Assembly (NCBI RefSeq): GCF_921292975.1
Contig: NZ_CAKLCM010000002.1
Coordinates: 2,046,001 to 2,110,000, forward strand
Length of the DNA stretch: 64,000 bases
From: Vibrio hippocampi
GTDB taxonomy: Bacteria > Pseudomonadota > Gammaproteobacteria > Enterobacterales > Vibrionaceae
Direction: 5' to 3'
The stretch's first letter is position 1; each line of letters starts with the position of its first letter. The notes under the pieces were generated by a model that did not search any database, had not been told where the DNA came from, and saw only the letters and a program-made list of their open reading frames with translations. Positions 28,342-36,900 of the stretch are shown one piece after another. A program made the translations under genes and the position numbers.

Positions 28342-29283
28342 CTACTTCTTATCGTGAGTGACTTTTAAGTCGTAAATAGTGGCAGCAGTATAGTCGTCAG
28401 CTTCACCCGTACGATTCTGAACATAGACTCCCGCTTTGAAGTAGTTCCAGCTATCTTTTAGGCTTACACCATAAATATCTAAATCCACTGAAACCTTGCG
28501 AGCATCTTGGCCTTCCTGATAAAGCTCAAACGTCAGAATGCTGTCTTGAACATCAATGGCATAAGAGAACTTTTCACCCAGTGCAATACCGTCATCAAAA
28601 GATTTAGGGGTATTTTTCTCACCATTTCGCCAGTAGTTTGGTTTTGTTGATCCAAGAACTGGGAAAGTAATGTCGCCATCTTTTAGACCTGAACGGCGGT
28701 CAGGTTCAATATTAAACCAAATAGAACCTGTTTCGTGGTGAGGAAGTTTGCGATAGTAAACTTTAATCGGTTCATCTTTTGGCGCGTGAATTTGACCGAT
28801 AATGACACGACCCTGCTGCCAATCAACGCCTGTTGTTGTCACTTCATCAACCGACATGGTGACTTCTAAACGTCCATTAACTCCACCGACTTTCTTTTGG
28901 TCCTCTTCAGGAGCAGAACCAAAGACCCAGTTATTCTGGTTGGTGCCACGAGTCTTAACCGAGGTATCGCCACAGCGCATCATTTGACGAAGTTCGGTAC
29001 GAATATACTTCGTGTTTTCTGAGGTTTTCACACCAGAAACCGGAGAGCGGAATACCACACCATCTCCAGCTTCATTAACATAGAAATACTCCGGATGCTG
29101 AGCTCCCCCAGCAATCTCTTTTTCTTCAAACTCAGTAGGTTTGTCTCCACCCGTTAGCGAAACAGGCAGTGTCACTTTCCAGCAACTAAGATCGAGTACA
29201 TCCTTTGGTGCAGGAGCTGCGATAACTGAAGATGCGGCGAAGGTAGAAAGAACGCCAATGGCGATTTTATTGAAAGTATTCAT
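28342..29283 (-). CDS. Secreted alginate lyase, polysaccharide lyase family 7
   Basis: The enzyme cuts alginate by beta-elimination. The 313-aa protein has a signal peptide (IGVLSTFAASSVIAAPAP) and no extra domain. All three PL7 signatures are visible: YIRTELRQM (R-T-E-L-R), IIGQIHAP (catalytic His in Q-I-H) and YFKAGVYVQ (catalytic Tyr). M-to-G preference cannot be read safely; QIH often goes with polyG or broad activity. The single ATG at 29283 has AGGA upstream. It sits alone between arcA and arcB, without alginate transporters, other lyases or DEH-pathway genes nearby. It may have been inserted into a conserved neighbourhood. Confidence 0.93.
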   Translation of the reverse strand: MNTFNKIAIGVLSTFAASSVIAAPAPKDVLDLSCWKVTLPVSLTGGDKPTEFEEKEIAGGAQHPEYFYVNEAGDGVVFRSPVSGVKTSENTKYIRTELRQMMRCGDTSVKTRGTNQNNWVFGSAPEEDQKKVGGVNGRLEVTMSVDEVTTTGVDWQQGRVIIGQIHAPKDEPIKVYYRKLPHHETGSIWFNIEPDRRSGLKDGDITFPVLGSTKPNYWRNGEKNTPKSFDDGIALGEKFSYAIDVQDSILTFELYQEGQDARKVSVDLDIYGVSLKDSWNYFKAGVYVQNRTGEADDYTAATIYDLKVTHDKK

Positions 29284-29576
29284 ATAAGTATCCTAAACAA
29301 CACAATTGTTATGTATGACAAATATGTTAATTGAACACGCTATATTTTGTATGTGATATGGATTATTACTAAGTGTGACATAAGGAAATGAGATGTGTAT
29401 TAAAGCAAGAATCAACGCTAACCAGTTGATATTTTGGTAATTTAAAGCAATCACTTTAAGGGCAATGCAATGTATTGAGCGACATAATTACAAACTGAAA
29501 TAATAACAACGGGTAGAAAACGCCCTTTACCGCGATTTTGTACGAGCAATGACAAAAAATTGATGGCTGAAAACGC
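29284..29576. other. Alginate lyase upstream region
   Basis: AT-rich, gene-free DNA that should hold the lyase promoter on the minus strand. I did not find a convincing -35/-10 pair or a clear operator. The distal end joins the terminator of the lipoprotein gene. Confidence 0.5.
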
Positions 29577-29606
29577 AAAAGGTCTTGTCACAATGCAACA
29601 AGACCT
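29577..29606 (-). terminator. Terminator after the arcB-linked lipoprotein gene
   Basis: On the minus strand AGGTCTTGT / ACAAGACCT is followed by TTTGCGTTTT, directly after the stop at 29618. The T tract is interrupted. Confidence 0.65.
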
Positions 29607-29617
29607 CTCAACAAAAC

Positions 29618-30082
29618 TTAGTATACCGTATCAATTGTCACTTGCTTGTTGGCAACCCACACCTTATCACTGCCACTCACCAATTGAACCGCAACATCAA
29701 CCGGCGCGGTACTATTCACATTGACTTGCCATTTAAATGCGATTTCCCAATGTGTTTCCGAATGGTTTCGTAAGTCAAAATCCTTACTATCCAACTCCCA
29801 GGTATTATCAGCTTGCTTAAGTACCACTTGTGAAACATCCATTTCTGCTGGTAACTGTTGCGGTGACGTCAGGTTTAATGCGCCATGTAGATTCTGCTCT
29901 TTGGTTAATGGCATGCTTTGACCAATTTGAGGCATCAAATCAATCCAAAGATTTGATTCTAATTTGACGGTTTGAGTCGCGATAGAAGCCGCATTATTAG
30001 CTTGCCAAGTTGAACTGTCATGAGATACCGAGCAACCCATCAAAACTGCTGAAAACAGTGCGGCAGAAATTATTTTTTTCAT
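29618..30082 (-). CDS. Lipoprotein translationally coupled to arcB
   Basis: I do not recognise a family. The 154-aa product has a lipoprotein signal (MKKIISAALFSAVLMGC, lipobox LMGC) and a mature part rich in beta-strand patterns (HWEIAFKWQVNVNSTAPVDVAVQLV, KVWVANKQVTIDTVY), compatible with an Ig-like or periplasmic beta domain. ATG overlaps the arcB stop as ATGA (30079-30082), and AAGGG lies within arcB. It must therefore be cotranscribed with arcB, which suggests, without proving, an envelope role tied to redox adaptation. Confidence 0.75.
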   Translation of the reverse strand: MKKIISAALFSAVLMGCSVSHDSSTWQANNAASIATQTVKLESNLWIDLMPQIGQSMPLTKEQNLHGALNLTSPQQLPAEMDVSQVVLKQADNTWELDSKDFDLRNHSETHWEIAFKWQVNVNSTAPVDVAVQLVSGSDKVWVANKQVTIDTVY

Positions 30083-32436
30083 TTATTTCCCTTACTTTCT
30101 AGCCATATTTTTAATACATCAACATCGTGTTGATATTCATTTTTTATCTCTTCGACCCAATCATCAATATTTTCCCACCAAGCGGGCATTTCTGGTGATT
30201 GGGCTTTTTGAGCAACGGACTGAATGTGTTTTAATCCAACAGAACCCGCCGCTCCTTTTATCTTATGGGCTTCAGAAGCGATGCCAGCCTGATCTCTTGC
30301 CACCATATTAGAGTCTAGGATATCTAAATAGCTTGGCATCAACTCTACAAACATTTTAATGTTGTCATACACGGGTGCGGTGCCAACAATATCCACGTAG
30401 GAATCTAGCATATCGAGATCGAGTAATCGGCTAAATAGCGCCGCATTGACATCATTAGACGGCAACCTCTCTGGTAGCTTAGCGACTGCTTGGGTTTTAT
30501 CGGCAACAAAAAACTGATTCAACACTTCAGATAATGCTTTGACGTTAAGAGGCTTACTTAATGCTTCGTCCATCCCTTTAACAAGATACTCATTCTTATC
30601 TTTTAGTACATTGGCGGTTAAAGCCACTAACGGTGGCAGGGTTGTGTACTGCTCTCTCAGACGATTCGCAACATCAAAACCTGTCATGTCTGGCAACTGA
30701 ATATCAAGCAAAGCCAGATCGAAGCGCTCTGGTTCAAACGTATCAAGCGCCTCTTGACCTGTCATGGCAACCGTGACGGTATGTCCTAAGCTCTCCAGCA
30801 ATGAACAAGCGACGGTGACATTGAGTTCTATGTCTTCCAAAAGGAAGATATTTAAACTCGATGTCGTCGCTGGCACACCCGACTGTTCCAACTCGTATTC
30901 CGGCACGTAAGGGACTTGAATGTTTACGGTAAACGTACTGCCAAAGCCCTCTTCGCTGTCGACGGCAATATCGCCATTCATCATTTGAATCAGCTGTTGG
31001 GAAACCGCTAAACCGATTCCGGTTCCAACCGCATGCAAATTGTCGCTGGAAGATTTCACTTGATAATACATCGCGAAGATCTTTTCCAACTCAGCTTGAG
31101 GAATACCCACACCGGTATCTTCGATTTCCATGGTAATGTGGGCTTGGTCGTCTTCGATATCACTGCTGACCGTCATCACCACGCCACCCTGCTTGGTAAA
31201 CTTAACGGCGTTGCTCACCAAGTTCCAAATCACTTGGCGCAAACGAGTCGCATCCACCATGATCCCTTTAGGTAAGTCAGTCAGACGTTCAAGATCAAAC
31301 CGCAACCCTTTCTGCTCGGCCATAAGCGCCGATAGGTTTTCAATTTCAACTACAAAGTCTTCAAAGTTAAGGGGTTCTGGAAACAGTTCAAGTTTTCGAC
31401 GATCAAACTTATCCATATCAATAATATCGTTAAAGATATTCCCTAAGGTCACAGCGCTCACATTGATGGTTTGCATTTGCTTGCGTTGCTCTGTGTTGAG
31501 CGGACTATCCAATAGCATGCGACTAAGACCCACAATGCCATTCAACGGCGTGCGTAGCTCATGGCTAATGGTTGAAATAAAGGTGGTTTTGTCTCGGCTG
31601 GCCTTTTCCAAGGATTCTTGGTTCTGTTTTCTTTCTGTAATATCTCGACCAAAACCCACCAAGCCAAGGTGACGACCATCCTTGCTATAAAAAGGCACCT
31701 TACGCAACTCAAAGTAGTACTTGCTGCCATCAGGATAATCTAACCATTGTTCATAAGTCATGGCGACGTTATTGGTCATCACCTCACGGTCAGTTTCAAC
31801 CACTTGCTTTGCCACTTCTTCCGAATACACTTCCCACGGGGTTAGGCCGACAAGTTGTTTCTCTTTCTTACCCGTCAATTCTTCCATTGCTTTATTACAC
31901 CCCGAGAACACACCCTCTGCGTTGCGGTAATAGATCAAATCTGGAGACGCATCAATAAAAGAGCGGAGTAGCGCGGTACGCTCTGCTAACTCAACCTGAG
32001 TGCGCTCTCTTTGATACACTTCGGTTTCGAGATCATTCATCGCCTCTTCTCTCGCTTCCTCTGCTTTTTGGCGTTCTTCTATCTCTTGATTGAGCTTAGT
32101 GATGTTTTGTTGCAACTGAATATTCAACTCATGGTCGCGGGCGCGCATATCTTTAAGCTTAGACACCATTTTAGCCAGACGTTGACGAGACTCTTCCAAC
32201 TGATCAACCACCACGGAAAGAAAGTAAACCGCCCAAGGTGTTATCAATAAACCAAAAAATACGGAACGGACAAGATCAAGATTATCGACACTGCCTTTTA
32301 ACACCAAGGTAATGGCGACTTGTACGACAACCGCCAGCGCGACTAAGGCAAGAGCGAGAAGAATAGAGAATCGAACAATGCCCAATTTGACCAGAAGGTC
32401 GACATAGTACTGGGCGAGATTTTTGATGGGCTTCAT
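30079..32436 (-). CDS. arcB: Aerobic respiration sensor kinase ArcB
   Basis: ArcB is the tripartite inner-membrane hybrid kinase that reads the quinone pool redox state and phosphorylates ArcA. The 785-aa protein has two membrane segments near the N-terminus, a coiled-coil linker and a PAS domain (LLRSFIDASPDLIYYRNAEG). The transmitter has His292 in ISHELRTPLNG, at the same number as in E. coli. The receiver has Asp578 in LLDIQLPDMTG, and the HPt domain has His724 in AHKIKGAAGSVG. ATG at 32436 (MKPIKNLAQYYVDLL) has GGAG 6 bases upstream; the 19-residue in-frame extension is rejected. It lies between yhcC and an overlapping lipoprotein gene. Confidence 0.97.
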   Translation of the reverse strand: MKPIKNLAQYYVDLLVKLGIVRFSILLALALVALAVVVQVAITLVLKGSVDNLDLVRSVFFGLLITPWAVYFLSVVVDQLEESRQRLAKMVSKLKDMRARDHELNIQLQQNITKLNQEIEERQKAEEAREEAMNDLETEVYQRERTQVELAERTALLRSFIDASPDLIYYRNAEGVFSGCNKAMEELTGKKEKQLVGLTPWEVYSEEVAKQVVETDREVMTNNVAMTYEQWLDYPDGSKYYFELRKVPFYSKDGRHLGLVGFGRDITERKQNQESLEKASRDKTTFISTISHELRTPLNGIVGLSRMLLDSPLNTEQRKQMQTINVSAVTLGNIFNDIIDMDKFDRRKLELFPEPLNFEDFVVEIENLSALMAEQKGLRFDLERLTDLPKGIMVDATRLRQVIWNLVSNAVKFTKQGGVVMTVSSDIEDDQAHITMEIEDTGVGIPQAELEKIFAMYYQVKSSSDNLHAVGTGIGLAVSQQLIQMMNGDIAVDSEEGFGSTFTVNIQVPYVPEYELEQSGVPATTSSLNIFLLEDIELNVTVACSLLESLGHTVTVAMTGQEALDTFEPERFDLALLDIQLPDMTGFDVANRLREQYTTLPPLVALTANVLKDKNEYLVKGMDEALSKPLNVKALSEVLNQFFVADKTQAVAKLPERLPSNDVNAALFSRLLDLDMLDSYVDIVGTAPVYDNIKMFVELMPSYLDILDSNMVARDQAGIASEAHKIKGAAGSVGLKHIQSVAQKAQSPEMPAWWENIDDWVEEIKNEYQHDVDVLKIWLESKGNK

Positions 32437-32503
32437 GTGCACTCCGTGTATCACAACTTCGCCCAGTTTAGCACCAAGGCAAAGGGGATACACGAATCGC
32501 GTA

Positions 32504-33442
32504 CTATTTGAGGATGGGTTTGTGATAAATAAATGGATTGTCGATGACTGAGCCCTGTGCGCCCTGCTCTGTTAGCAAGCGCCCCAATTCCGTCATGGCT
32601 AACCATCGGTTTTCACACCACAGAGGGGAAAGAAGTGTCGGTCGCCTTGCAGAAGAAGACACTCGGTGAAAGACAATCTCAGCGGGAGTTCGGCGAATCA
32701 TTTCACTCGCCACGTCTAAATAGAACTCTAGTGTTGGCGCCTCTAGACGACCCGCGCGCCACGCTTTCGCCATGGTGCTGCCCTCGACAATATGCAAGCC
32801 GTGAAGTTTGATACCGTCCGTACCTGTTTCCAGCACCTTTTCTAATGTCTGTAGGTTATCGTGTTTGGTTTCATTGGGAAGACCCACGATCAAATGAGTA
32901 CAAACCTTAATGCCCAACGCTCTCGCACGTCGAGTGATCTGGTCATAAACTTCAAAGTCGTGACCACGATTGATTCGTTTTAACGTATTATTGTTGGCGG
33001 TTTGTAGACCGAGTTCTAGCCAAATCTCATAGCCTTGCTGAACATAGCCAGACAATAATTCAAGGACAGAATCTGGCACACAGTCAGGACGCGTTCCCAC
33101 GCATAGCCCAACAATGTCAGCATATTTGAGGGCTTCTTCATACATATTTTTGAGAACTTGTACTTCAGCGTAAGTACTGGTGTAAGCCTGAAAGTAAGCC
33201 AAATACTTTTTCGCTCTCTTTACTTCACCCGCACGATCGGTGAGCTGATCATGAATGGATTGGATTTGAGTCTCTTCATTGGCAAAGGAGGCGACATTAC
33301 AAAAGGTGCAACCGCCACGACCAATCGTGCCGTCTCGGTTTGGACAACTAAAGCCACCATGCAAAGTCAACTTATGGACTTTCTCACCATAGCGACGCTG
33401 CAAATCTTGCCCGATGGTATTGACCAACTCATGTAATTGCAT
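32504..33442 (-). CDS. yhcC: Radical SAM protein YhcC (TIGR01212 family)
   Basis: YhcC is a radical SAM protein of unknown substrate, strongly conserved next to arcB and gltB. The 312-aa product has GGFSCPNRDG followed by the iron-sulfur motif GGCTFCNV, AYFQAYTSTYAEVQVL, GTRPDCVPD, LELGLQTAN and SSARRPTLLSPLWCENRW. ATG at 33442 (MQLHELVNT) matches the E. coli start; a TTG 15 bases upstream is rejected. It is divergent from gltB across a 544-bp control region. Confidence 0.92.
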   Translation of the reverse strand: MQLHELVNTIGQDLQRRYGEKVHKLTLHGGFSCPNRDGTIGRGGCTFCNVASFANEETQIQSIHDQLTDRAGEVKRAKKYLAYFQAYTSTYAEVQVLKNMYEEALKYADIVGLCVGTRPDCVPDSVLELLSGYVQQGYEIWLELGLQTANNNTLKRINRGHDFEVYDQITRRARALGIKVCTHLIVGLPNETKHDNLQTLEKVLETGTDGIKLHGLHIVEGSTMAKAWRAGRLEAPTLEFYLDVASEMIRRTPAEIVFHRVSSSARRPTLLSPLWCENRWLAMTELGRLLTEQGAQGSVIDNPFIYHKPILK

Positions 33443-33986
33443 ATCTTTATAACCCAATAAATAAGAATGAATCTCAATCTAGATTCTGAAACTTAATTAC
33501 ATCCCTGCAAAAAGCGGTCGGCAAGGCTATCAGTGCAAATTGACATTTGGATTATCCAAAATCAATAAATATGCAAAAAATAACCAGAAAAAGCGCAAGT
33601 GTTGCCGGTTTGTTATATTTGTCATGCAATACACTCAAAAAAAAATACTTAACAAAGGTAAGTTTCGTTGGAATTACACATCACAAAATTGTAGGATACT
33701 TACACAATTCTGCTGGATTTGACGTCAAAGTTCAGCATGAATTAGTCAGTTAATAGTTGATATTTCACTCCCACCAACATAATTCACTACATAGTGAATA
33801 AAAGTCATGAAATATCACTAAGGATTGTTTTTCTCGCACTACATTTCCCGCGAGATGCAGAAAGGACTCGAACACTGCCCCCTCTGGCAGTCAAGAATCA
33901 AAATTACAAAGGACAAGACACTAACAAGTCGGATTCATGTATGAATACCATGTTCAGTGTCTAGATTTAACTGGAAGGAAGTATCT
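33443..33986. promoter_or_regulatory. Control region and structured leader of the first gltBD operon
   Basis: This is 544 bases without a gene. It holds several exact dyads. TTTGGA-TTA-TCCAAA is at 33546-33560. The perfect palindrome ATTCACTA-CA-TAGTGAAT is at 33782-33799, flanked by TGATATTTCA (33758) and its exact inverse TGAAATATCA (33808). ACTGCC/GGCAGT is at 33874-33891. A nested stem pairs GACACTAACA at 33917 with TGTTcAGTGTC at 33951-33961, enclosing ATTCAT-GT-ATGAAT (33933-33946), just before the gltB Shine-Dalgarno. I cannot name the regulators. Confidence 0.6.
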
Positions 33987-36900
33987 ATGGTAGATAGAGA
34001 GCAGAGTACACAAGGTCTGTATACTCCAGAATTGGAGCATGATGCTTGTGGTATCGGTTTCGTTGCTCACCTAAAAAACCGTAAATCGCATGAAGTAGTG
34101 ACCCAAGCCCTCGATATGCTAGCTCGTATGGAACACCGTGGCGGACAAGGTTGCGATCCATGTAGCGGTGATGGTGCTGGTATCTTACTGCAAAAACCTC
34201 ATGAGTTTTTACTAGAAGAAGCGGTAAAGGCAGGAATTAAACTGCCATCTTTTGAAAAGTACGGCGTCGGTGTTGTTCTTTTCCCTAAAGATGAACACAA
34301 ACGCGCTCAATGCCGAGACATTTTAGAGCGTAACGCTCGCCGTCTTGATCTTGAAGTCATTGGTTACCGTGTTTTGCCAACCGATAACTCTATGATCGGC
34401 GCAGATCCACTCAGTACAGAGCCACAATTCGAGCATGTATTTATCAGTGGTCCTGCCGGTACAACTCCAGAAGAACTTGAGCGCAAACTGTATGTACTTC
34501 GTAACTATACGGTGCGTGTTTGCCTAGAGAGTGTGTCTAACATTGGTGATGATTTCTACATCAACTCAATGTCATACAAAACTCTGGTTTATAAAGGTCA
34601 GCTAACAACTGAGCAGGTTCCTCAATACTTCTTAGACCTGCAAAACCCAACTATGGTCACAGCCTTGGCCCTAGTTCACTCGCGTTTCTCTACCAATACT
34701 TTCCCTAAATGGCGTCTAGCGCAGCCTTTCCGTTATATTGCTCACAACGGTGAAATCAACACCGTTCGCGGTAACCTTAACTGGATGAAAGCGCGTGAAG
34801 CAATTCTAGAATCTAGCCTATTCACGAAAGCTGAAGTGGATATGCTGCTACCGATCTGCCAAGAAGGCAGTTCAGATTCCTCTAACTTTGACATGGTATT
34901 AGAACTTCTCGTTCTATCTGGCCGCACCCTGCCACATGCTCTTATGATGATGATTCCTGAAGCGTGGCAAGAAAATAAAAACATGGATCCAAAACGTCGT
35001 GCGTTCTATCAATATCACGCCAGTATCATGGAACCATGGGACGGTCCCGCGTCGGTATGTTTTACCGATGGTGTTCAAGTGGGTGCAACCCTTGACCGTA
35101 ATGGTCTACGTCCATCTCGTTATACTGTGACCAAAGATGACTTCCTAGTGATGGCTTCTGAATCTGGTGTGGTTGATATTGCACCAGAAAATGTCGAATA
35201 CCGTGGTCGTCTACAGCCAGGTCGTATCTTTGTTGCCGATCTAGAACAAGGTCGCATCATCTCTGATGAAGAAGTCAAAGACGATATCGCCAACGCGCAA
35301 CCTTATGAGAAATGGGTCGAAGAGAACCTACTTAGCCTTAAGTCTCTTCCAGAGGCGGATAACGTCCACAGCCAACCTTCTCCAGAGCGTCTACTGCACA
35401 GACAGCTTTCGTTTGGTGTGAGCAGCGAAGAAGTGAATGAGATCATTCTTCCGCTTGCCAAAACAGCCTATGAGCCGTTAGGTTCAATGGGTGCTGACTG
35501 GCCGGTTGCGGTACTGTCTCACCAGTCTCAACATCTATCAAACTACTTTAAGCAGCTGTTTGCTCAGGTCACTAACCCGCCTATCGACCCGATTCGTGAG
35601 CGTATGGTTATGTCTCTGAACACTTACATCGGTAAGGATCAGAACCTGCTTGCAGAGTCTCCTGCTCACTGTCGTAAAGTAGAACTTGAGTCGCCTGTTA
35701 TCTCTAACGCCGAGCTAGAAAAGCTGCGTGCGATTGATAACGAGCACTTACAAGCGAAAACACTAGATATCGTTTTCCAAGCAAGTGAAGACGAAGGTAA
35801 GCTGGAACGTGCACTGAAACGTATCTGCCAATATGCAGAAGACGCAGTGAATGACGGTTACTCTATCATTCTACTGACTGACCGTGCCGTAAACTCCAAC
35901 CACGCCTCTATCCCAGCGATGCTTGCTGTGGGTGCGGTTCACCACCACCTAATCCGTAAAGGTCTTCGTGCTAAATGCGGTATTGTGGTAGAAACCGGTG
36001 ACGCTCGTGAAACTCACCACTTTGCCACTTTAGTCGGCTATGGTGCTAACGCGGTTAACCCATACCTAGTCACGGAAACGATCGTTGAACTACAGCGCAT
36101 CAAGAAGCTGGACGCAGAAGTGTCGGTGGATACTTACTTCGATAACTATCGCAAAGGTGTCAACGGCGGTCTGTTGAAGATCTTCTCTAAGATGGGTATC
36201 TCTACGCTACAGTCTTATCACGGTGCGCAGATTTTTGAAGCGCTGGGTATTAGCAAATCTGTGGTTGAGAAATACTTCACTGGCACCGTCAGCCGTATCC
36301 AAGGTTTAACTCTGGATGACATCGCCAAAGAAGTTCTGGTCCGTCACCGCACGGGTTACCCGACTCGCGAAATCCCAGTTCAAGTCCTAGATGTGGGTGG
36401 GGTTTACCAGTGGAAACAGCGTGGCGAAAAACACCTGTTCAACCCAGAAACTATTTCTCTGCTGCAACAATCAACACGCAACAAAGACTTTGATCAGTTT
36501 AAGCAATACGCAAGCGAAGTTGACGCGCAAGGTAGCAAAGCCGTTACCCTTCGTAGCCAACTTGAGTTTGTGAAAAACCCAGCGGGTTCCATTCCACTAG
36601 AAGAAGTGGAGCCAATCGAGAACATCGTTAAGCGCTTTGCCACTGGTGCAATGTCATTCGGTTCTATTTCGTACGAAGCGCACTCAACACTGGCAGTTGC
36701 GATGAACCGCCTTGGTGCTAAGTCGAACTCTGGTGAAGGTGGTGAAGACCCAATTCGTTTCACACCAAAAGAAAACGGTGACTCTGAGCGTTCAGCGATC
36801 AAACAGGTCGCATCTGGTCGCTTCGGTGTGACGTCATACTACCTAACCAACTCTGATGAAATTCAGATCAAGATGGCACAAGGTGCGAAGCCAGGCGAAG

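Noticed and set aside
28097-30082. Genomic island or prophage between arcA and arcB
   Set aside because: No integrase, tRNA, attachment repeats or transposase; one lyase gene and one lipoprotein with ordinary composition.
31130-31672. 180-codon open frame on the plus strand
   Set aside because: It lies entirely antisense within arcB, has no ribosome-binding site and no family resemblance; a shadow of arcB codon bias.
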